This document shows, in pieces, positions 1 through 7,899 of a stretch of 41,985 nucleotides of DNA (position 1 is its first letter; every line of letters begins with the position of its first letter). The notes under the pieces are model-generated. The model had not been told where the DNA came from. It worked only from the letters and a program-made list of their open reading frames with translations, and ran no database searches. The position numbers and the translations under genes were made by a program. Source of the stretch: an uncultured Collinsella sp. (GTDB lineage Bacteria > Actinomycetota > Coriobacteriia > Coriobacteriales > Coriobacteriaceae); assembly GCA_900549535.1 (NCBI GenBank), contig UROR01000002.1:1-41985 (forward strand). The letters are read 5' to 3'.

Positions 1-311
1 GTTGGGGTGGCGTCTTCCGTTCATTAAATGAGGCGCTTCTTCACGGTTTCAACACGCGTTGCCGGGTCTCCCAAGTAGGGGAGCCCGGCTTTTCTATTTT
101 GATAAAACCGGCAGGTCAAAGCCAATTTCCAGGAAAAAATCCAACGCCGCCGACGTCTTCCTATAGCGCACTTTGCCACGGAAAAGTGCGAGACTTCGGT
201 ATGCGGTATCAAGCAGTCGTTATTCGGGTCTTTGAGAATCCGGGTGATTAAATACACGGCAATGGGTACATAGCCAGTACAGTAAGTCCCCGAGGCAGAT
301 TGGAGCCACGT
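1..311. other. Gene-free leader before hpf
   Basis: No coding region here looks convincing. A frame reading L-G-W-R-L-P-F-I-K then TGA at the very left edge could be the tail of an upstream gene, but it is too short to assign. A hairpin at 61-93 ends that upstream unit. From about 100 to 300 I see no clear promoter hexamers, although the hpf transcript must start in this stretch. Confidence 0.4.
61..93 (+). terminator. Probable rho-independent terminator of an upstream gene
   Basis: GCCGGG plus CTCC on the left pairs with GGAG plus CCCGGC on the right, with one bulged T, followed by TTTTC. It lies downstream of a gene that is almost entirely outside the window. Confidence 0.6.
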
Positions 312-896
312 ATGGATATCAAGGTTTCTGGACGCAAGACGACGGTAACCGATGCTCTGCGTGCGCATGTTGATGAGAAGATCGGCGAGGCGCTCAAGGT
401 TTTCGACATCGAGCCCATGACGGTCGACGTTGTACTTCGCTACGAGAAGAACCCCTCGAACCCCAACCCGGCAATCGTCGAGGTTACGGTTCGCGCTCGC
501 GGTTCCGTGATTCGCGTTGCCGAGCACGGCGCCGATATGTACGCCGCTATCGACCTCTCCGCCGATAAGGTCACCCGCCAGCTGCGCAAGTTCAAGACCA
601 AGGTCGTGGACAACCGCCAGGGTGGTGCCAGCGCCGCGGATGTCGCGCCGGTCGAGCGCGTCGACGATCTGGCCGACCTGCTGCTGCCCGAGGAGGAGGA
701 TGACCTGCTCGTCCGCGAGAAGGTCATCGATGTCACCCCGATGACTGAGGAGCAGGCACTGGTGCAGACCGATCTGCTCGGCCACGACTTCTACGTGTTC
801 GAGAACGCGACGACTGGCCTCATCAATGTGGTGTATCACCGTAAGAATGGTGGATATGGCATCATCAAGCCCCGTATCGAAACACTTGACGAGTAA
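312..896 (+). CDS. hpf: Ribosome hibernation promoting factor, long form
   Basis: Long-form HPF dimerises 70S ribosomes into inactive 100S particles in slow growth or stress. Residues 1-98 form the HPF/YfiA RNA-binding domain (MDIKVSGRKTTVT start, conserved ADMYAAIDLSADKVTRQLRK helix that binds the 30S decoding region). An acidic linker follows, and residues about 136-194 are the C-terminal dimerisation domain (HDFYVFENATTGLINVVYHR, then GGYGIIKPR). The length of 194 aa fits the long form. I chose ATG at 312 because GGAG at 302-305 sits six bases upstream; an in-frame TTG at 300 overlaps that site. It is a single-gene unit bounded by hairpins. Assignment is secure at family level. Confidence 0.95.
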   Translation: MDIKVSGRKTTVTDALRAHVDEKIGEALKVFDIEPMTVDVVLRYEKNPSNPNPAIVEVTVRARGSVIRVAEHGADMYAAIDLSADKVTRQLRKFKTKVVDNRQGGASAADVAPVERVDDLADLLLPEEEDDLLVREKVIDVTPMTEEQALVQTDLLGHDFYVFENATTGLINVVYHRKNGGYGIIKPRIETLDE

Positions 897-901
897 AATA
901 C

Positions 902-958
902 GTTAACTTGCATGAGTTAACGGCCGGCGGTCATCCCATGCGGATGGCCGCCTTTTTT
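902..958 (+). terminator. Palindrome plus rho-independent terminator after hpf
   Basis: GTTAACT/AGTTAAC (902-908 and 915-921) is followed by GGCGGTCATCC (926-936) pairing with GGATGGCCGCC (942-952, one G-T wobble) and six T. The second hairpin is the likely terminator. Confidence 0.85.
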
Positions 959-976
959 ACGTAAGGAGTCGCTTTG

Positions 977-1930
977 ATGGACAAGGCTGCATCTACCGGC
1001 CATTCTGACCGCTGCCGCATCGTCGTCGATACCTGCTGCGACTTTAGCCCCGAGGTCGCCGCGAACCTCGATGTCGATATCTTGGGCTTCCCCTTCATTA
1101 TCGATGGCGAGGAGCGCACGGACGATATCTGGTCGAGCATGAGCCCTAAGGAGTTCTACGACCGCATGCGCGCAGGCGCTCGCGTGTCTACCTCCGCCGT
1201 GTCGCTCGGTCGCTATATCGAGTTCTTTACCGAGTGCGCCAAAGAAGGCACACCAACGGTCTACCTGTGCTTTACCTCGGCGCTGTCGTCGAGCTACAAC
1301 TCCGCGTGCCAGGCGGCGGACGCCGTGCGCGCCGAGTATCCCAACTTTGAGCTCTACGTGGTCGACAACGCTCTGCCCTGCGCGACCGGTGCGCTCTTGG
1401 CGCTCGAGGCCGTGCGCCAGCGTTCGGCGGGGCTGACCGCCAAGCAACTGGTCGATTGGGCAAACGAGGCGAAGACCTACGTCCACGGCTACTTTACGCT
1501 CGAGAGCTTCGACGCACTGGCTGCCGGCGGCCGCATTCCGCCCGCGGCGGCACAGCTCACGGCAAAGCTCGACGTCAAACCCGAGCTCTCCTACGACCTT
1601 GCCGGCTCGCTGTCGCTGATCGGCGTCAACCGCGGTCGCAAGAAGGCGCTCAAGTCCATCCTCAAGTCGTTCCGCGAGAACTACGTGCCCGACCGCACCA
1701 TGCCCATCGCCATCATGACGGCCGATGCCGAAAAGGACGGCGACTGGCTCGAAGCCGCCATCCGCAAGGAGGAGGGCTGCGCCGATGTCACGATCATTCG
1801 CAGCTCCGTGGGTCCCACCATTGGCTCGCACGTGGGCCCCGGCATGGTGGCCTGCGCGTTTTGGGGCAAGAATCGTGCCGAGAAAGCCTCGCTTTCCGAC
1901 CGCATCGCGCGCCGCGTGCGTGGCGAGTAG
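977..1930 (+). CDS. DegV family fatty-acid-binding protein
   Basis: DegV/FakB proteins bind a fatty acid; FakB members present it to the kinase FakA for phosphorylation. The N-terminal domain begins RIVVDTCCDFSPE, matching the DegV start (hydrophobic strand, D-S/T, acyl-binding turn). RVSTSAVSLGRYIEFF and VYLCFTSALSSSYNSA carry the S-T-S and SxxLSGTY-like ligand motifs, though TCCD replaces the more usual D-S-(T/A)-x-D. ESFDALAAGGRI near the middle is typical of the family. The 317 aa length is slightly longer than usual (about 280-290) because of the N-terminal extension. ATG 977 is eight bases after AAGGAG; TTG 974 is an in-frame alternative. No fakA homologue is adjacent, so the exact role is uncertain. 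Confidence 0.88.
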   Translation: MDKAASTGHSDRCRIVVDTCCDFSPEVAANLDVDILGFPFIIDGEERTDDIWSSMSPKEFYDRMRAGARVSTSAVSLGRYIEFFTECAKEGTPTVYLCFTSALSSSYNSACQAADAVRAEYPNFELYVVDNALPCATGALLALEAVRQRSAGLTAKQLVDWANEAKTYVHGYFTLESFDALAAGGRIPPAAAQLTAKLDVKPELSYDLAGSLSLIGVNRGRKKALKSILKSFRENYVPDRTMPIAIMTADAEKDGDWLEAAIRKEEGCADVTIIRSSVGPTIGSHVGPGMVACAFWGKNRAEKASLSDRIARRVRGE

Positions 1931-2022
1931 ACAGGCGTTACAACCGCGGGCGCCCCGCAGTTCAAGCGTTGGCACCGAGTATTTAACCTGGTAACAACAC
2001 CCAACCCAAAAGGAAAGGTTTC

Positions 2023-3102
2023 ATGGCAAACAAGCTCTCCGTCGCATTCATCGGCACCGGAATCATGGGTGCCCCCATCGCCGGCCACATCTTGGACGCC
2101 GGCTATCCCGTCACGGTCAACAACCGCACCAAGTCCAAGGCCGCAGCGCTTATCGAGCGCGGCGCCGTCTGGGCAGATACGCCGGCCGATGCCGCGGCGA
2201 ACGCCGATGTCGTCTTTACCATGGTGGGCTATCCCTCCGAGGTCGAGGAGCTCTACCTGGCGGGCGACGGCCTGCTCGCGTGCACCAAGCCGGGCGCGGT
2301 CTTGATTGATCTCACCACGAGCTCGCCCGAGCTCGCCCGTGACATTGCCGAGGCCGCCCAGGTTTCTGGTCGCATGGCGTTTGACTGCCCCGTCACCGGC
2401 GGCGAGTCGGGCGCTATTGCCGGTACGCTCACGGCTATCGTGGGCGCTACCGAGAACGACATCGCTCCGGTCCGCGATATCCTTTCCACCTTTGCGGCAA
2501 CCATCTGCTGCTTCGATGGCGCCGGCAAGGGTCAGGCTGCCAAGCTCGCCAACCAGGTGTCGCTGGGCGCCTGCATGGTCGGCATGGCAGACGCCATGGC
2601 ATTTGCCGAGCTGAGCGGCCTTGATCTGGAGAAGACCCGCCAGATGATCCTGGGCGGTACCGGCATGTCCGGCGCCATGGAGAGCCTGGCTCCCAAGGCG
2701 CTCGACGGCGACTACAAGCCCGGCTTTATGGTCGAGCACTTCATCAAGGACCTGCGCCTGGCACTCGCTTATGCCGACGACCGCGAGCTCGCGCTGCCCG
2801 GCGCCGACGTCGCCTTTACGCTCTATGACATGCTCGACGCCATTGGTGGCGCCAAGCTGGGCACCCAGGCCATCACGGTCCTCTATAAGGAGGAGGCCGA
2901 CGCCATCGCCGCCGGTCTGGACTGGTCGCAGTATCGTCCCGAGGAGCACGGTGCCCACGAGGAAGGCTGCGGTTGCGGTGGGCATGGCGACGACCACGAG
3001 TGCGGTTGTGGCCACCATCACGGCGAGGACCACGAGTGCTGCGGCGGCCACGGCCACGATGACGGCCACGAGTGCTGCTGCGGCCACCATCACGAGGAGT
3101 AG
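2023..3102 (+). CDS. Beta-hydroxyacid dehydrogenase (3-HIBADH/GLYR family) with His/Cys-rich tail
   Basis: NAD(P)-dependent oxidoreductase of the 3-hydroxyisobutyrate dehydrogenase / tartronate or succinate semialdehyde reductase family. Residues 9-20 carry the Rossmann motif FIGTGIMGAPIAG, residues 121-130 the substrate motif DCPVTGGESG, and K174 in GKGQAAKLANQVSLG is the expected catalytic lysine. The family domain ends near residue 300. Residues 307-359 form an appended tail with 14 His and 9 Cys, in repeats such as HHHGEDHECC, not part of the family fold. Such tails bind metals in other proteins (known for Ni and Zn chaperones); binding here is inferred. First gene of a tight operon: the next start lies five bases after its stop. 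A GGAAAGG RBS precedes ATG. Confidence 0.9.
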   Translation: MANKLSVAFIGTGIMGAPIAGHILDAGYPVTVNNRTKSKAAALIERGAVWADTPADAAANADVVFTMVGYPSEVEELYLAGDGLLACTKPGAVLIDLTTSSPELARDIAEAAQVSGRMAFDCPVTGGESGAIAGTLTAIVGATENDIAPVRDILSTFAATICCFDGAGKGQAAKLANQVSLGACMVGMADAMAFAELSGLDLEKTRQMILGGTGMSGAMESLAPKALDGDYKPGFMVEHFIKDLRLALAYADDRELALPGADVAFTLYDMLDAIGGAKLGTQAITVLYKEEADAIAAGLDWSQYRPEEHGAHEEGCGCGGHGDDHECGCGHHHGEDHECCGGHGHDDGHECCCGHHHEE

Positions 3103-3107
3103 CGCCC

Positions 3108-3536
3108 ATGAGCTGGACGTTCGTGGTGCTCGCGCTGGTGCTCTTTCTCTTTGCGATCTACATCGGCTTTTTGTGCGGCCAGTGGGCGTGCGAAAAGCGC
3201 GTCATCACCAAGCGCGACTACTGGATCGCCAACTTTGCGGGAGCGGCGGCAGTCGTCCTGCTGACCTGGGTGTTTTCGCTGTTCCCGCTGGTGCAGTTTG
3301 CGCCGATCGGCTGGCTCGGCGGCTTTATCGCCGGCCTTAAGATGAGCTTTGGCGAGTCCGTGGGTCCGTGGCGCAAGCACGACGAGGTCTTTAACGTCAA
3401 CAAGGCTCACCGCGCCGCCGCCGACGCGGGCGATGCCGAGGAGCGTCGCCGCGCACGCCGCAATGGCGCGGCCGACCGACAGCTCATCTCGGTCACCGAT
3501 GACAGCAAGGGTGCTGGCAAGCACGCTAAGAAATAG
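3108..3536 (+). CDS. Small two-helix membrane protein, function unknown
   Basis: 142 aa. Residues 2-22 (WTFVVLALVLFLFAIYIGFLC) and about 45-66 (AAAVVLLTWVFSLFPLVQFAPI) are hydrophobic helices; the C-terminal half is cytoplasmic-like, charged and Ala/Arg-rich. I do not recognise the family. GAGGAG at 3094-3099 lies eight bases before ATG 3108 and is still inside the end of the upstream gene, so the two are translationally close. Upstream extension of the frame would overlap the dehydrogenase and is not needed. Second gene of the 2023-5342 operon. Confidence 0.8.
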   Translation: MSWTFVVLALVLFLFAIYIGFLCGQWACEKRVITKRDYWIANFAGAAAVVLLTWVFSLFPLVQFAPIGWLGGFIAGLKMSFGESVGPWRKHDEVFNVNKAHRAAADAGDAEERRRARRNGAADRQLISVTDDSKGAGKHAKK

Positions 3537-3551
3537 TAAGAAGAGGTAACT

Positions 3552-4250
3552 ATGGCAGAAAACAAGGAAGAACAGCTCACCGACGAGGAGCTGGCACAGC
3601 TTCAGCTGGCAGAGGAGAACGAGAACGCCGTCGACCGTCTGGTCAAGGAGCTCGGCTGCCCCACGCGCCGCATCCGTCAGTTTGCCGCCCGCGTGCTGCA
3701 CCTGCTTGCCGAGCGCGATCCGCAGCGCGTCGTGCCCTGCGTGCCCGCGCTGATCGAGGCACTCGACCGCCCCGAGGCTCAGACCCGCTGGGAGGCCCTC
3801 GATGCCCTGGCGGCGCTTGCCACCACCTGCCCCGAGCAGCTGGGCGATGCCTTTGAGGGCGCCGAGACCGCGCTGTTCGACGAGATTTCCTCCACGCTGC
3901 GCTATGCCGCCTTCCGCCTGCTGTGCGTGTGGGGCGCCACGAGCGTCGAGCGTTCGCGCGAGGCTTGGCCCATTCTGGACGAGGCCATCCAGTGCTACCA
4001 CGGCGACCTCGAGTATCGCGACATGCTCGGTTGCCTGTACGAGTTTTGCCAGGGCGAGATCGACGCCGAGGTCGCCGAGAAGCTTGCGCTGCGCCTTAAG
4101 TTCGATGCCGAGAACGGCAAGGGCAGCTATCTCAAGGCCCGTTCGAGCGAGATTTGCGAAATGCTTGTTAAACGTTTTGGCCTGGATCTCTCCAAAAAGA
4201 AGAAGCGTGCTAGCGTTAAAAAATCTGAGGCCGCCGAAGACGAGGAGTAA
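3552..4250 (+). CDS. HEAT-repeat-like helical protein
   Basis: 232 aa, acidic, no signal peptide or membrane segment. Residues about 25-130 look like consecutive helix pairs of HEAT/armadillo type (ELGCPTRRIRQFAARVLHLL, then VVPCVPALIEALDRPEAQTRW and EALDALAALATTCPEQ), with the R/D spacing seen in such repeats. The C-terminus ends in a Lys run (SKKKKRASVKKS) and an acidic tail. HEAT proteins scaffold protein-protein contacts; the partner is not evident. Third gene of the operon, 15 bases after the membrane protein and six before the isocitrate dehydrogenase, which suggests a linked but unknown role. Confidence 0.8.
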   Translation: MAENKEEQLTDEELAQLQLAEENENAVDRLVKELGCPTRRIRQFAARVLHLLAERDPQRVVPCVPALIEALDRPEAQTRWEALDALAALATTCPEQLGDAFEGAETALFDEISSTLRYAAFRLLCVWGATSVERSREAWPILDEAIQCYHGDLEYRDMLGCLYEFCQGEIDAEVAEKLALRLKFDAENGKGSYLKARSSEICEMLVKRFGLDLSKKKKRASVKKSEAAEDEE

Positions 4251-4256
4251 CAGATT

Positions 4257-5342
4257 ATGGCGCACGATGTAGTCCTGATTCCCGGTGACGGTATCGGTCC
4301 CGAGATTACGCAGGCCATGCGCCGCGTGGTCGAGGCCACCGGTGTCCAGATCAATTGGAACGTCCAAGAGGCCGGTGCCGGCGTCATGGACGAGTTTGGC
4401 ACGCCGCTGCCCCAGCACGTGCTCGATGCGGTCGCTGAGACCAAGGTTGCCATCAAGGGCCCCATCACCACGCCGGTCGGCACGGGTTTCCGCAGCGTCA
4501 ACGTGGCCCTGCGCAAGCACTTCGACCTGTACGCCTGCGTGCGCCCCTGCCTGTCGCAGCCGGGCGACGGCTCTCGTTTCCGCGACGTCGACCTGGTCAT
4601 CGTGCGCGAGAACACCGAGGATCTCTACGCCGGCATCGAGTTCGATGAGGGCGCTGCCGAGGTCGAGGAGCTCTCGCAGCTCGTCGAGCGCTCGGGCCAG
4701 AAGACCTTCGCCGCCGATTCCGCCATCTCGATCAAGCCGATTTCCATCGCCAAGAGCCGTCGCATTGTGGAGTACGCCTTTGAGTACGCCCGCCGCTGCG
4801 GCCGCAAAAAGGTGACGGCCGTGCATAAGGCCAACATCATGAAGGCGACCGACGGCCTGTTCCTGCGCGTGGCGCGCGAGGTGGCCGCCAACTATCCCGA
4901 TATCGAGTTCAACGACAAGATCGTCGACGCCACCTGCATGGGCCTGGTCCAGAACCCCAACGACTTCGATGTCCTGGTGCTGCCCAACCTGTACGGCGAC
5001 ATCGTGAGCGACCTGTGCGCCGGCCTGGTGGGCGGCCTGGGCATGGCCCCCGGCTCCAACATCGGTGCCGACTGCGCAATCTTTGAGGCTACGCATGGCT
5101 CCGCGCCCGATATCGCCGGCCAGGATATCGCCAACCCCACGGCCGAGATCCTCTCTGCTGCGATGATGCTCGATCACCTGGGCGAGAACGATGCCGCCAA
5201 TCGCATTCGTGCCGCCGTATCTGCCACGCTCGACGAGGGCGAGCAGGTTACCGGCGACGTGCGTCGTGCCCAGACCGGTTCCGTCGAGGGCGCGGTGGGT
5301 ACGCAGGCCTTCGCCGATGCCGTTATCGCGCACCTGGCCTAA
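4257..5342 (+). CDS. NAD-dependent isocitrate dehydrogenase family protein
   Basis: 361 aa member of the isocitrate/isopropylmalate dehydrogenase family. It starts with VLIPGDGIGPEITQAMRRVV. FRSVNVALRKHFDLYACVRP carries the substrate-contacting Ser and Arg residues, IVRENTEDLYAGIE the catalytic Tyr, VHKANIMK the catalytic Lys, and LPNLYGDIVSDLCAGLVGG the metal-binding Asp. ATHGSAPDIAGQDIANPTAEILS is the dinucleotide region; the D-I pattern suits NAD. ENTEDLYAG and the Ser-Val-Asn motif favour NAD-type isocitrate dehydrogenase over isopropylmalate dehydrogenase; homoisocitrate or tartrate activity cannot be excluded. Reaction: isocitrate to 2-oxoglutarate plus CO2. Last gene of the operon begun at 2023. 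Confidence 0.88.
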   Translation: MAHDVVLIPGDGIGPEITQAMRRVVEATGVQINWNVQEAGAGVMDEFGTPLPQHVLDAVAETKVAIKGPITTPVGTGFRSVNVALRKHFDLYACVRPCLSQPGDGSRFRDVDLVIVRENTEDLYAGIEFDEGAAEVEELSQLVERSGQKTFAADSAISIKPISIAKSRRIVEYAFEYARRCGRKKVTAVHKANIMKATDGLFLRVAREVAANYPDIEFNDKIVDATCMGLVQNPNDFDVLVLPNLYGDIVSDLCAGLVGGLGMAPGSNIGADCAIFEATHGSAPDIAGQDIANPTAEILSAAMMLDHLGENDAANRIRAAVSATLDEGEQVTGDVRRAQTGSVEGAVGTQAFADAVIAHLA

Positions 5343-5401
5343 GGCATGCACACTGCAAACGCCTAAATAGTACTTAAGTGTTTGCGTATAACCTAAGAAT
5401 C

Positions 5402-5435
5402 AATACGCCCGGCGCTCTGCCGGGCGTATTCTATT
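5402..5435 (+). terminator. Terminator-like hairpin after the isocitrate dehydrogenase operon
   Basis: Perfect 12-bp stem AATACGCCCGGC (5402-5413) / GCCGGGCGTATT (5419-5430), loop GCTCT, followed by a weak T tract (CTATT). Confidence 0.65.
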
Positions 5436-5468
5436 GGGGACTATGTTTCCTAACAAGGAGTAACTGAT

Positions 5469-6554
5469 ATGGGTCTGATTCAAAAGAAGGACGAGAAGGA
5501 CGAGATCGACGGCATCCAGATCATCGAGCGCGGCGAAGGCCCCGACGGTGACGAGGACGAGAAGATCGACCTGGTCGCCGGCACGTCTGCCGAACATATT
5601 GCCGCCGGCACGACCGCCGAGGAGGAGGACGCTCGCCTGGAGGCAAAGATCGCCGCGGACGCCGCCGACGAGAACCTCATGCCCGAGGAGCAGGATGAGG
5701 ACAACGACTCCGACGTGGACGACCACACTTGCAAGCACAAGAAGACGATGATTGCCGCCTTTGTAGTTGCAGTCGTGATCGCTGCCGTGGTCGGCTTCTT
5801 TATTGGCAACGGTGGTTTTGGCGGCAAGGGCGTCGGCTCGGCGACCCTCACCGAGGACCAGCTCGATTCGACCGTGGCAAGCTATAGCTACAACGGCAAG
5901 AAAAGCGACATTACCGCGCGCGAGGCCATCGAGAGCCAGTACAGCCTCGACACCGTCAAGGACGACGACGGCAACTACACCGCTCCGTCTGCCGACGTTA
6001 TCCTGTCCTACGTGCGCAACCAGATTCTGCTGGACGCTGCCGAGGACGAGGGCATTACCGTCTCTTCCAAGGAAATGAAGCAGTACGCCGAGGATTCCAT
6101 CGGCACCTCCGACTACAAGACCATGGCCACGCAGTACGGCGTGTCCAAGGACCAGGCCAAGCAGATCGTCCGCCAGTCCGCGACGCTGCAGAAGCTCTAC
6201 AAGAAGAAGGTGGGCGATAGCTCCGCAAGCATGCCGACCGCCCCGACCGAGCCTGCCGATGGCAACGAGGAGACCGCAAGCAAGGATTACGCCGACTACA
6301 TCATCAACCTTGCCGGCGACGAGTGGGATAGCTCTAAGGGCACTTGGAAGGACGAGGACGGCACCTACGCCAAGGCCTTCGCCGACGATGCCTTTACCGC
6401 CGATAGCGCCACCTACAAGCAGGCCATGACCGCCTACTACACCGCCTATCAGCAGTATTCCTCCCAGGCCTCGAGCGCCAGCTCCAAGTGGACCGAGTAC
6501 GCCAACGGCCTGTACGCCAAGGCCAACATCAGCATCTACGGCCTGTTTGCGTAA
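5469..6554 (+). CDS. Membrane-anchored SurA-N-like (chaperone) protein
   Basis: 361 aa. Residues 1-90 are very acidic and cytoplasmic-like; residues 94-114 (MIAAFVVAVVIAAVVGFFIGN) are a single transmembrane helix; the rest is extracytoplasmic. The region about 125-235 resembles the SurA/PrsA N-terminal helical domain: VDVILSYVRNQILLDAAEDEGI-like helix, then a KEMKQYAEDSIG and YGVSKDQAKQIVRQSATLQKLY pattern. No parvulin PPIase domain is visible, so it is a SurA-N-only holdase-like protein by inference. AAGGAG lies eight bases before the ATG. Its N-terminus, M-GLIQKKD, recurs in the membrane protein at 32576 (see findings). Single-gene unit. Confidence 0.75.
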   Translation: MGLIQKKDEKDEIDGIQIIERGEGPDGDEDEKIDLVAGTSAEHIAAGTTAEEEDARLEAKIAADAADENLMPEEQDEDNDSDVDDHTCKHKKTMIAAFVVAVVIAAVVGFFIGNGGFGGKGVGSATLTEDQLDSTVASYSYNGKKSDITAREAIESQYSLDTVKDDDGNYTAPSADVILSYVRNQILLDAAEDEGITVSSKEMKQYAEDSIGTSDYKTMATQYGVSKDQAKQIVRQSATLQKLYKKKVGDSSASMPTAPTEPADGNEETASKDYADYIINLAGDEWDSSKGTWKDEDGTYAKAFADDAFTADSATYKQAMTAYYTAYQQYSSQASSASSKWTEYANGLYAKANISIYGLFA

Positions 6555-6596
6555 AGGTTTGCCTGAGCTGCTTAGCGCGTAGCCAATCAATCTGAT

Positions 6597-6635
6597 AAAG
6601 CCCGCTAGAACGGACATTGTTCTAGCGGGCTTTTT
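6597..6635 (+). terminator. Bidirectional rho-independent terminator
   Basis: Perfect 15-bp stem AAAGCCCGCTAGAAC (6597-6611) / GTTCTAGCGGGCTTT (6619-6633) with a T run. It serves the gene ending at 6554. Confidence 0.92.
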
Positions 6636-6669
6636 GCGTTGAGGGTAACGGTGGCTTGCTAATTAATAA

Positions 6670-6846
6670 TTACCCTTTAAGCCCAAAGAGGCTATCGATC
6701 GCGCGGCGGCGCTCGGCCCCGCTCAGCTTCGCCATGTCCCGTTTGAAGGTGGTTACCAGGTCCTCGGCGTTCATGCTGCCCCGTCCGTCGCGGTCTACGG
6801 GGCTAACGATATGGCACCATGGGGACACTCGTATGTCAATTCTGGT
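6670..6846 (-). pseudogene. C-terminal coding remnant overlapping the left inverted-repeat arm
   Basis: The minus strand is open from 6846 to a TAA at 6670-6672 and reads RIDIRVSPWCHIVSPVDRDG, then RGSMNAEDLVTTFKRDMAKL, ending in IDSLFGLKG. The codons have the GC-rich third positions of local genes. The frame is closed by TAG just upstream and I see no start with an RBS, so it looks like the tail of a broken gene. The right arm carries the same reading frame with mostly synonymous differences. I cannot name the family. Confidence 0.35.
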
Positions 6847-6859
6847 CTAACAGAGCCAA
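6752..6859 (+). repeat. Left arm of 108-bp inverted repeat
   Basis: It matches the reverse complement of 7900-8007 at 104 of 108 positions. The inner end is CAGAGCCAA and the outer end GTTACCAGG. The pair brackets the two-gene cassette at 6966-7855. Confidence 0.95.
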
Positions 6860-6965
6860 AAGAAATATAACCTGCTGCAGCAATTGACTTGCTAAGGGCT
6901 CGAGTTGGTTATATAAATCTAAAATAGTCACAATATACAAATATTGAGAGATGTTGGGGATATAG

Positions 6966-7475
6966 ATGAAAAGATCTAAGAGTTTTCTTTTGTTAGTAAT
7001 GATGCTGCTCGGACTGTTCTGTCTGAGCAGCCCTTCTTGGGCCGAGGCTGCCTGTCCTGAAGGTGAGCCTCAGCAGTCTTATACGGGCAGCCTGCTGATA
7101 ACCGCTAAGGAGGGCGATGCCGACTCTCAGTCTGGGGTAAATCCCCTTGCCACTTTTGAGGGGGACGGCGGAACGGTCAAGCTCGACCATATCGGAAGCG
7201 GGATTTTGAGGTGGCAAGTTCTTCCGGACAAAATTGCCAACGACCCCTTTTCTTTCGCTGGAACGGTATATCTATACAAGGTTGTGAGCGGAAAACAAAA
7301 ATACGTCGATTGCTATCCGACAAACGGTTCAGGAATTGCCTTCACCGGCATTTCGGGGCAGATTGATACGCATGTACGGAAAGGAACCTATGTGGTGCGT
7401 TGGGTTGGAGCTGCTGCAGGCCCGATATGGATTGCCGTCTTGCGCCCCGATGTCCAAATAGGTTTCTCCCTTTAG
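6966..7475 (+). CDS. Secreted protein of unknown function
   Basis: 169 aa. Residues 1-28 form a Sec signal peptide: MKRSK, a hydrophobic core SFLLLVMMLLGLFCL, and a likely cleavage after WAEA (A-x-A). The mature part of about 141 aa has two Cys (near its N-terminus in ACPEG, and in VDCYPT), which could form a disulfide, and a beta-rich pattern with many Gly and Thr. No known fold is recognised. GGGGA precedes the ATG at a usual distance. Codon use and GC content are lower than in neighbouring genes, and it lies inside the inverted-repeat cassette, both suggesting acquisition. The next gene follows 14 bases downstream, so the two are probably co-transcribed. Confidence 0.8.
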   Translation: MKRSKSFLLLVMMLLGLFCLSSPSWAEAACPEGEPQQSYTGSLLITAKEGDADSQSGVNPLATFEGDGGTVKLDHIGSGILRWQVLPDKIANDPFSFAGTVYLYKVVSGKQKYVDCYPTNGSGIAFTGISGQIDTHVRKGTYVVRWVGAAAGPIWIAVLRPDVQIGFSL

Positions 7476-7489
7476 TCGGGAGGTCGCTT

Positions 7490-7855
7490 GTGGACACCAT
7501 ATATGACGGGGATGATTGGGTCGAACATTATACTTGGCGCCTGGTCGGCTCGAATGACAATGGGGATGTGGTGTTTGATGGGCTATGCCCAAAGCATCTC
7601 CATCCTTTTGTCTCATCGTTAATTGAGAGTTCCGCTCGTGTTGCCCCTTACAGCTCGGCATCGCTTAATGATGCGGACGTTCTTAAAATCATAAATGACT
7701 CTATTGACGAGGGTATGATGAGCAGCTTGCTGTTTTCTCGGCTTGTGGGGCTAGATGAGGCTAGCTCAAAACGACTGCTTGCGGGTGAAAAGGTGGAGCT
7801 CGCCTATCATTCGATGGTTTCAATCCTGCGGCTGGCCGATGCTCTTCGAAAATAA
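7490..7855 (+). CDS. Small cytoplasmic protein of unknown function, possible C-terminal HTH
   Basis: 121 aa, no signal peptide, acidic. I chose GTG 7490 because GGGAGG (7478-7483) sits six bases upstream, just after the stop of the secreted gene; extending the frame to 7400 would overlap that gene. The C-terminal 45 residues (SLLFSRLVGLDEASSKRLLAGEKVEL... LRLADALRK) have the spacing of a small Xre-like helix-turn-helix, with G-L-D then L-L-A-G-E, but I do not claim a family. The pairing with a secreted partner recalls effector/immunity or sensor/regulator pairs; this is speculation. A strong terminator follows within 10 bases. Confidence 0.7.
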   Translation: MDTIYDGDDWVEHYTWRLVGSNDNGDVVFDGLCPKHLHPFVSSLIESSARVAPYSSASLNDADVLKIINDSIDEGMMSSLLFSRLVGLDEASSKRLLAGEKVELAYHSMVSILRLADALRK

Positions 7856-7860
7856 ATAAA

Positions 7861-7897
7861 AACGGGACAAGTGAGCTACATCACTTGTCCCGTTTTT
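7861..7897 (+). terminator. Strong terminator of the two-gene cassette
   Basis: Perfect 14-bp stem AACGGGACAAGTGA (7861-7874) / TCACTTGTCCCGTT (7881-7894) followed by T. It lies three bases inside the right inverted-repeat arm. Confidence 0.95.
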
Positions 7898-7899
7898 AA

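Noticed and set aside
24..839. 271-codon open frame on the minus strand
   Set aside because: Antisense to hpf and through a terminator; composition of a shadow frame.
3090..5351. 753-codon open frame on the minus strand
   Set aside because: Antisense to the membrane protein, HEAT protein and isocitrate dehydrogenase genes, all of which have RBS and motifs; no RBS or domain of its own.
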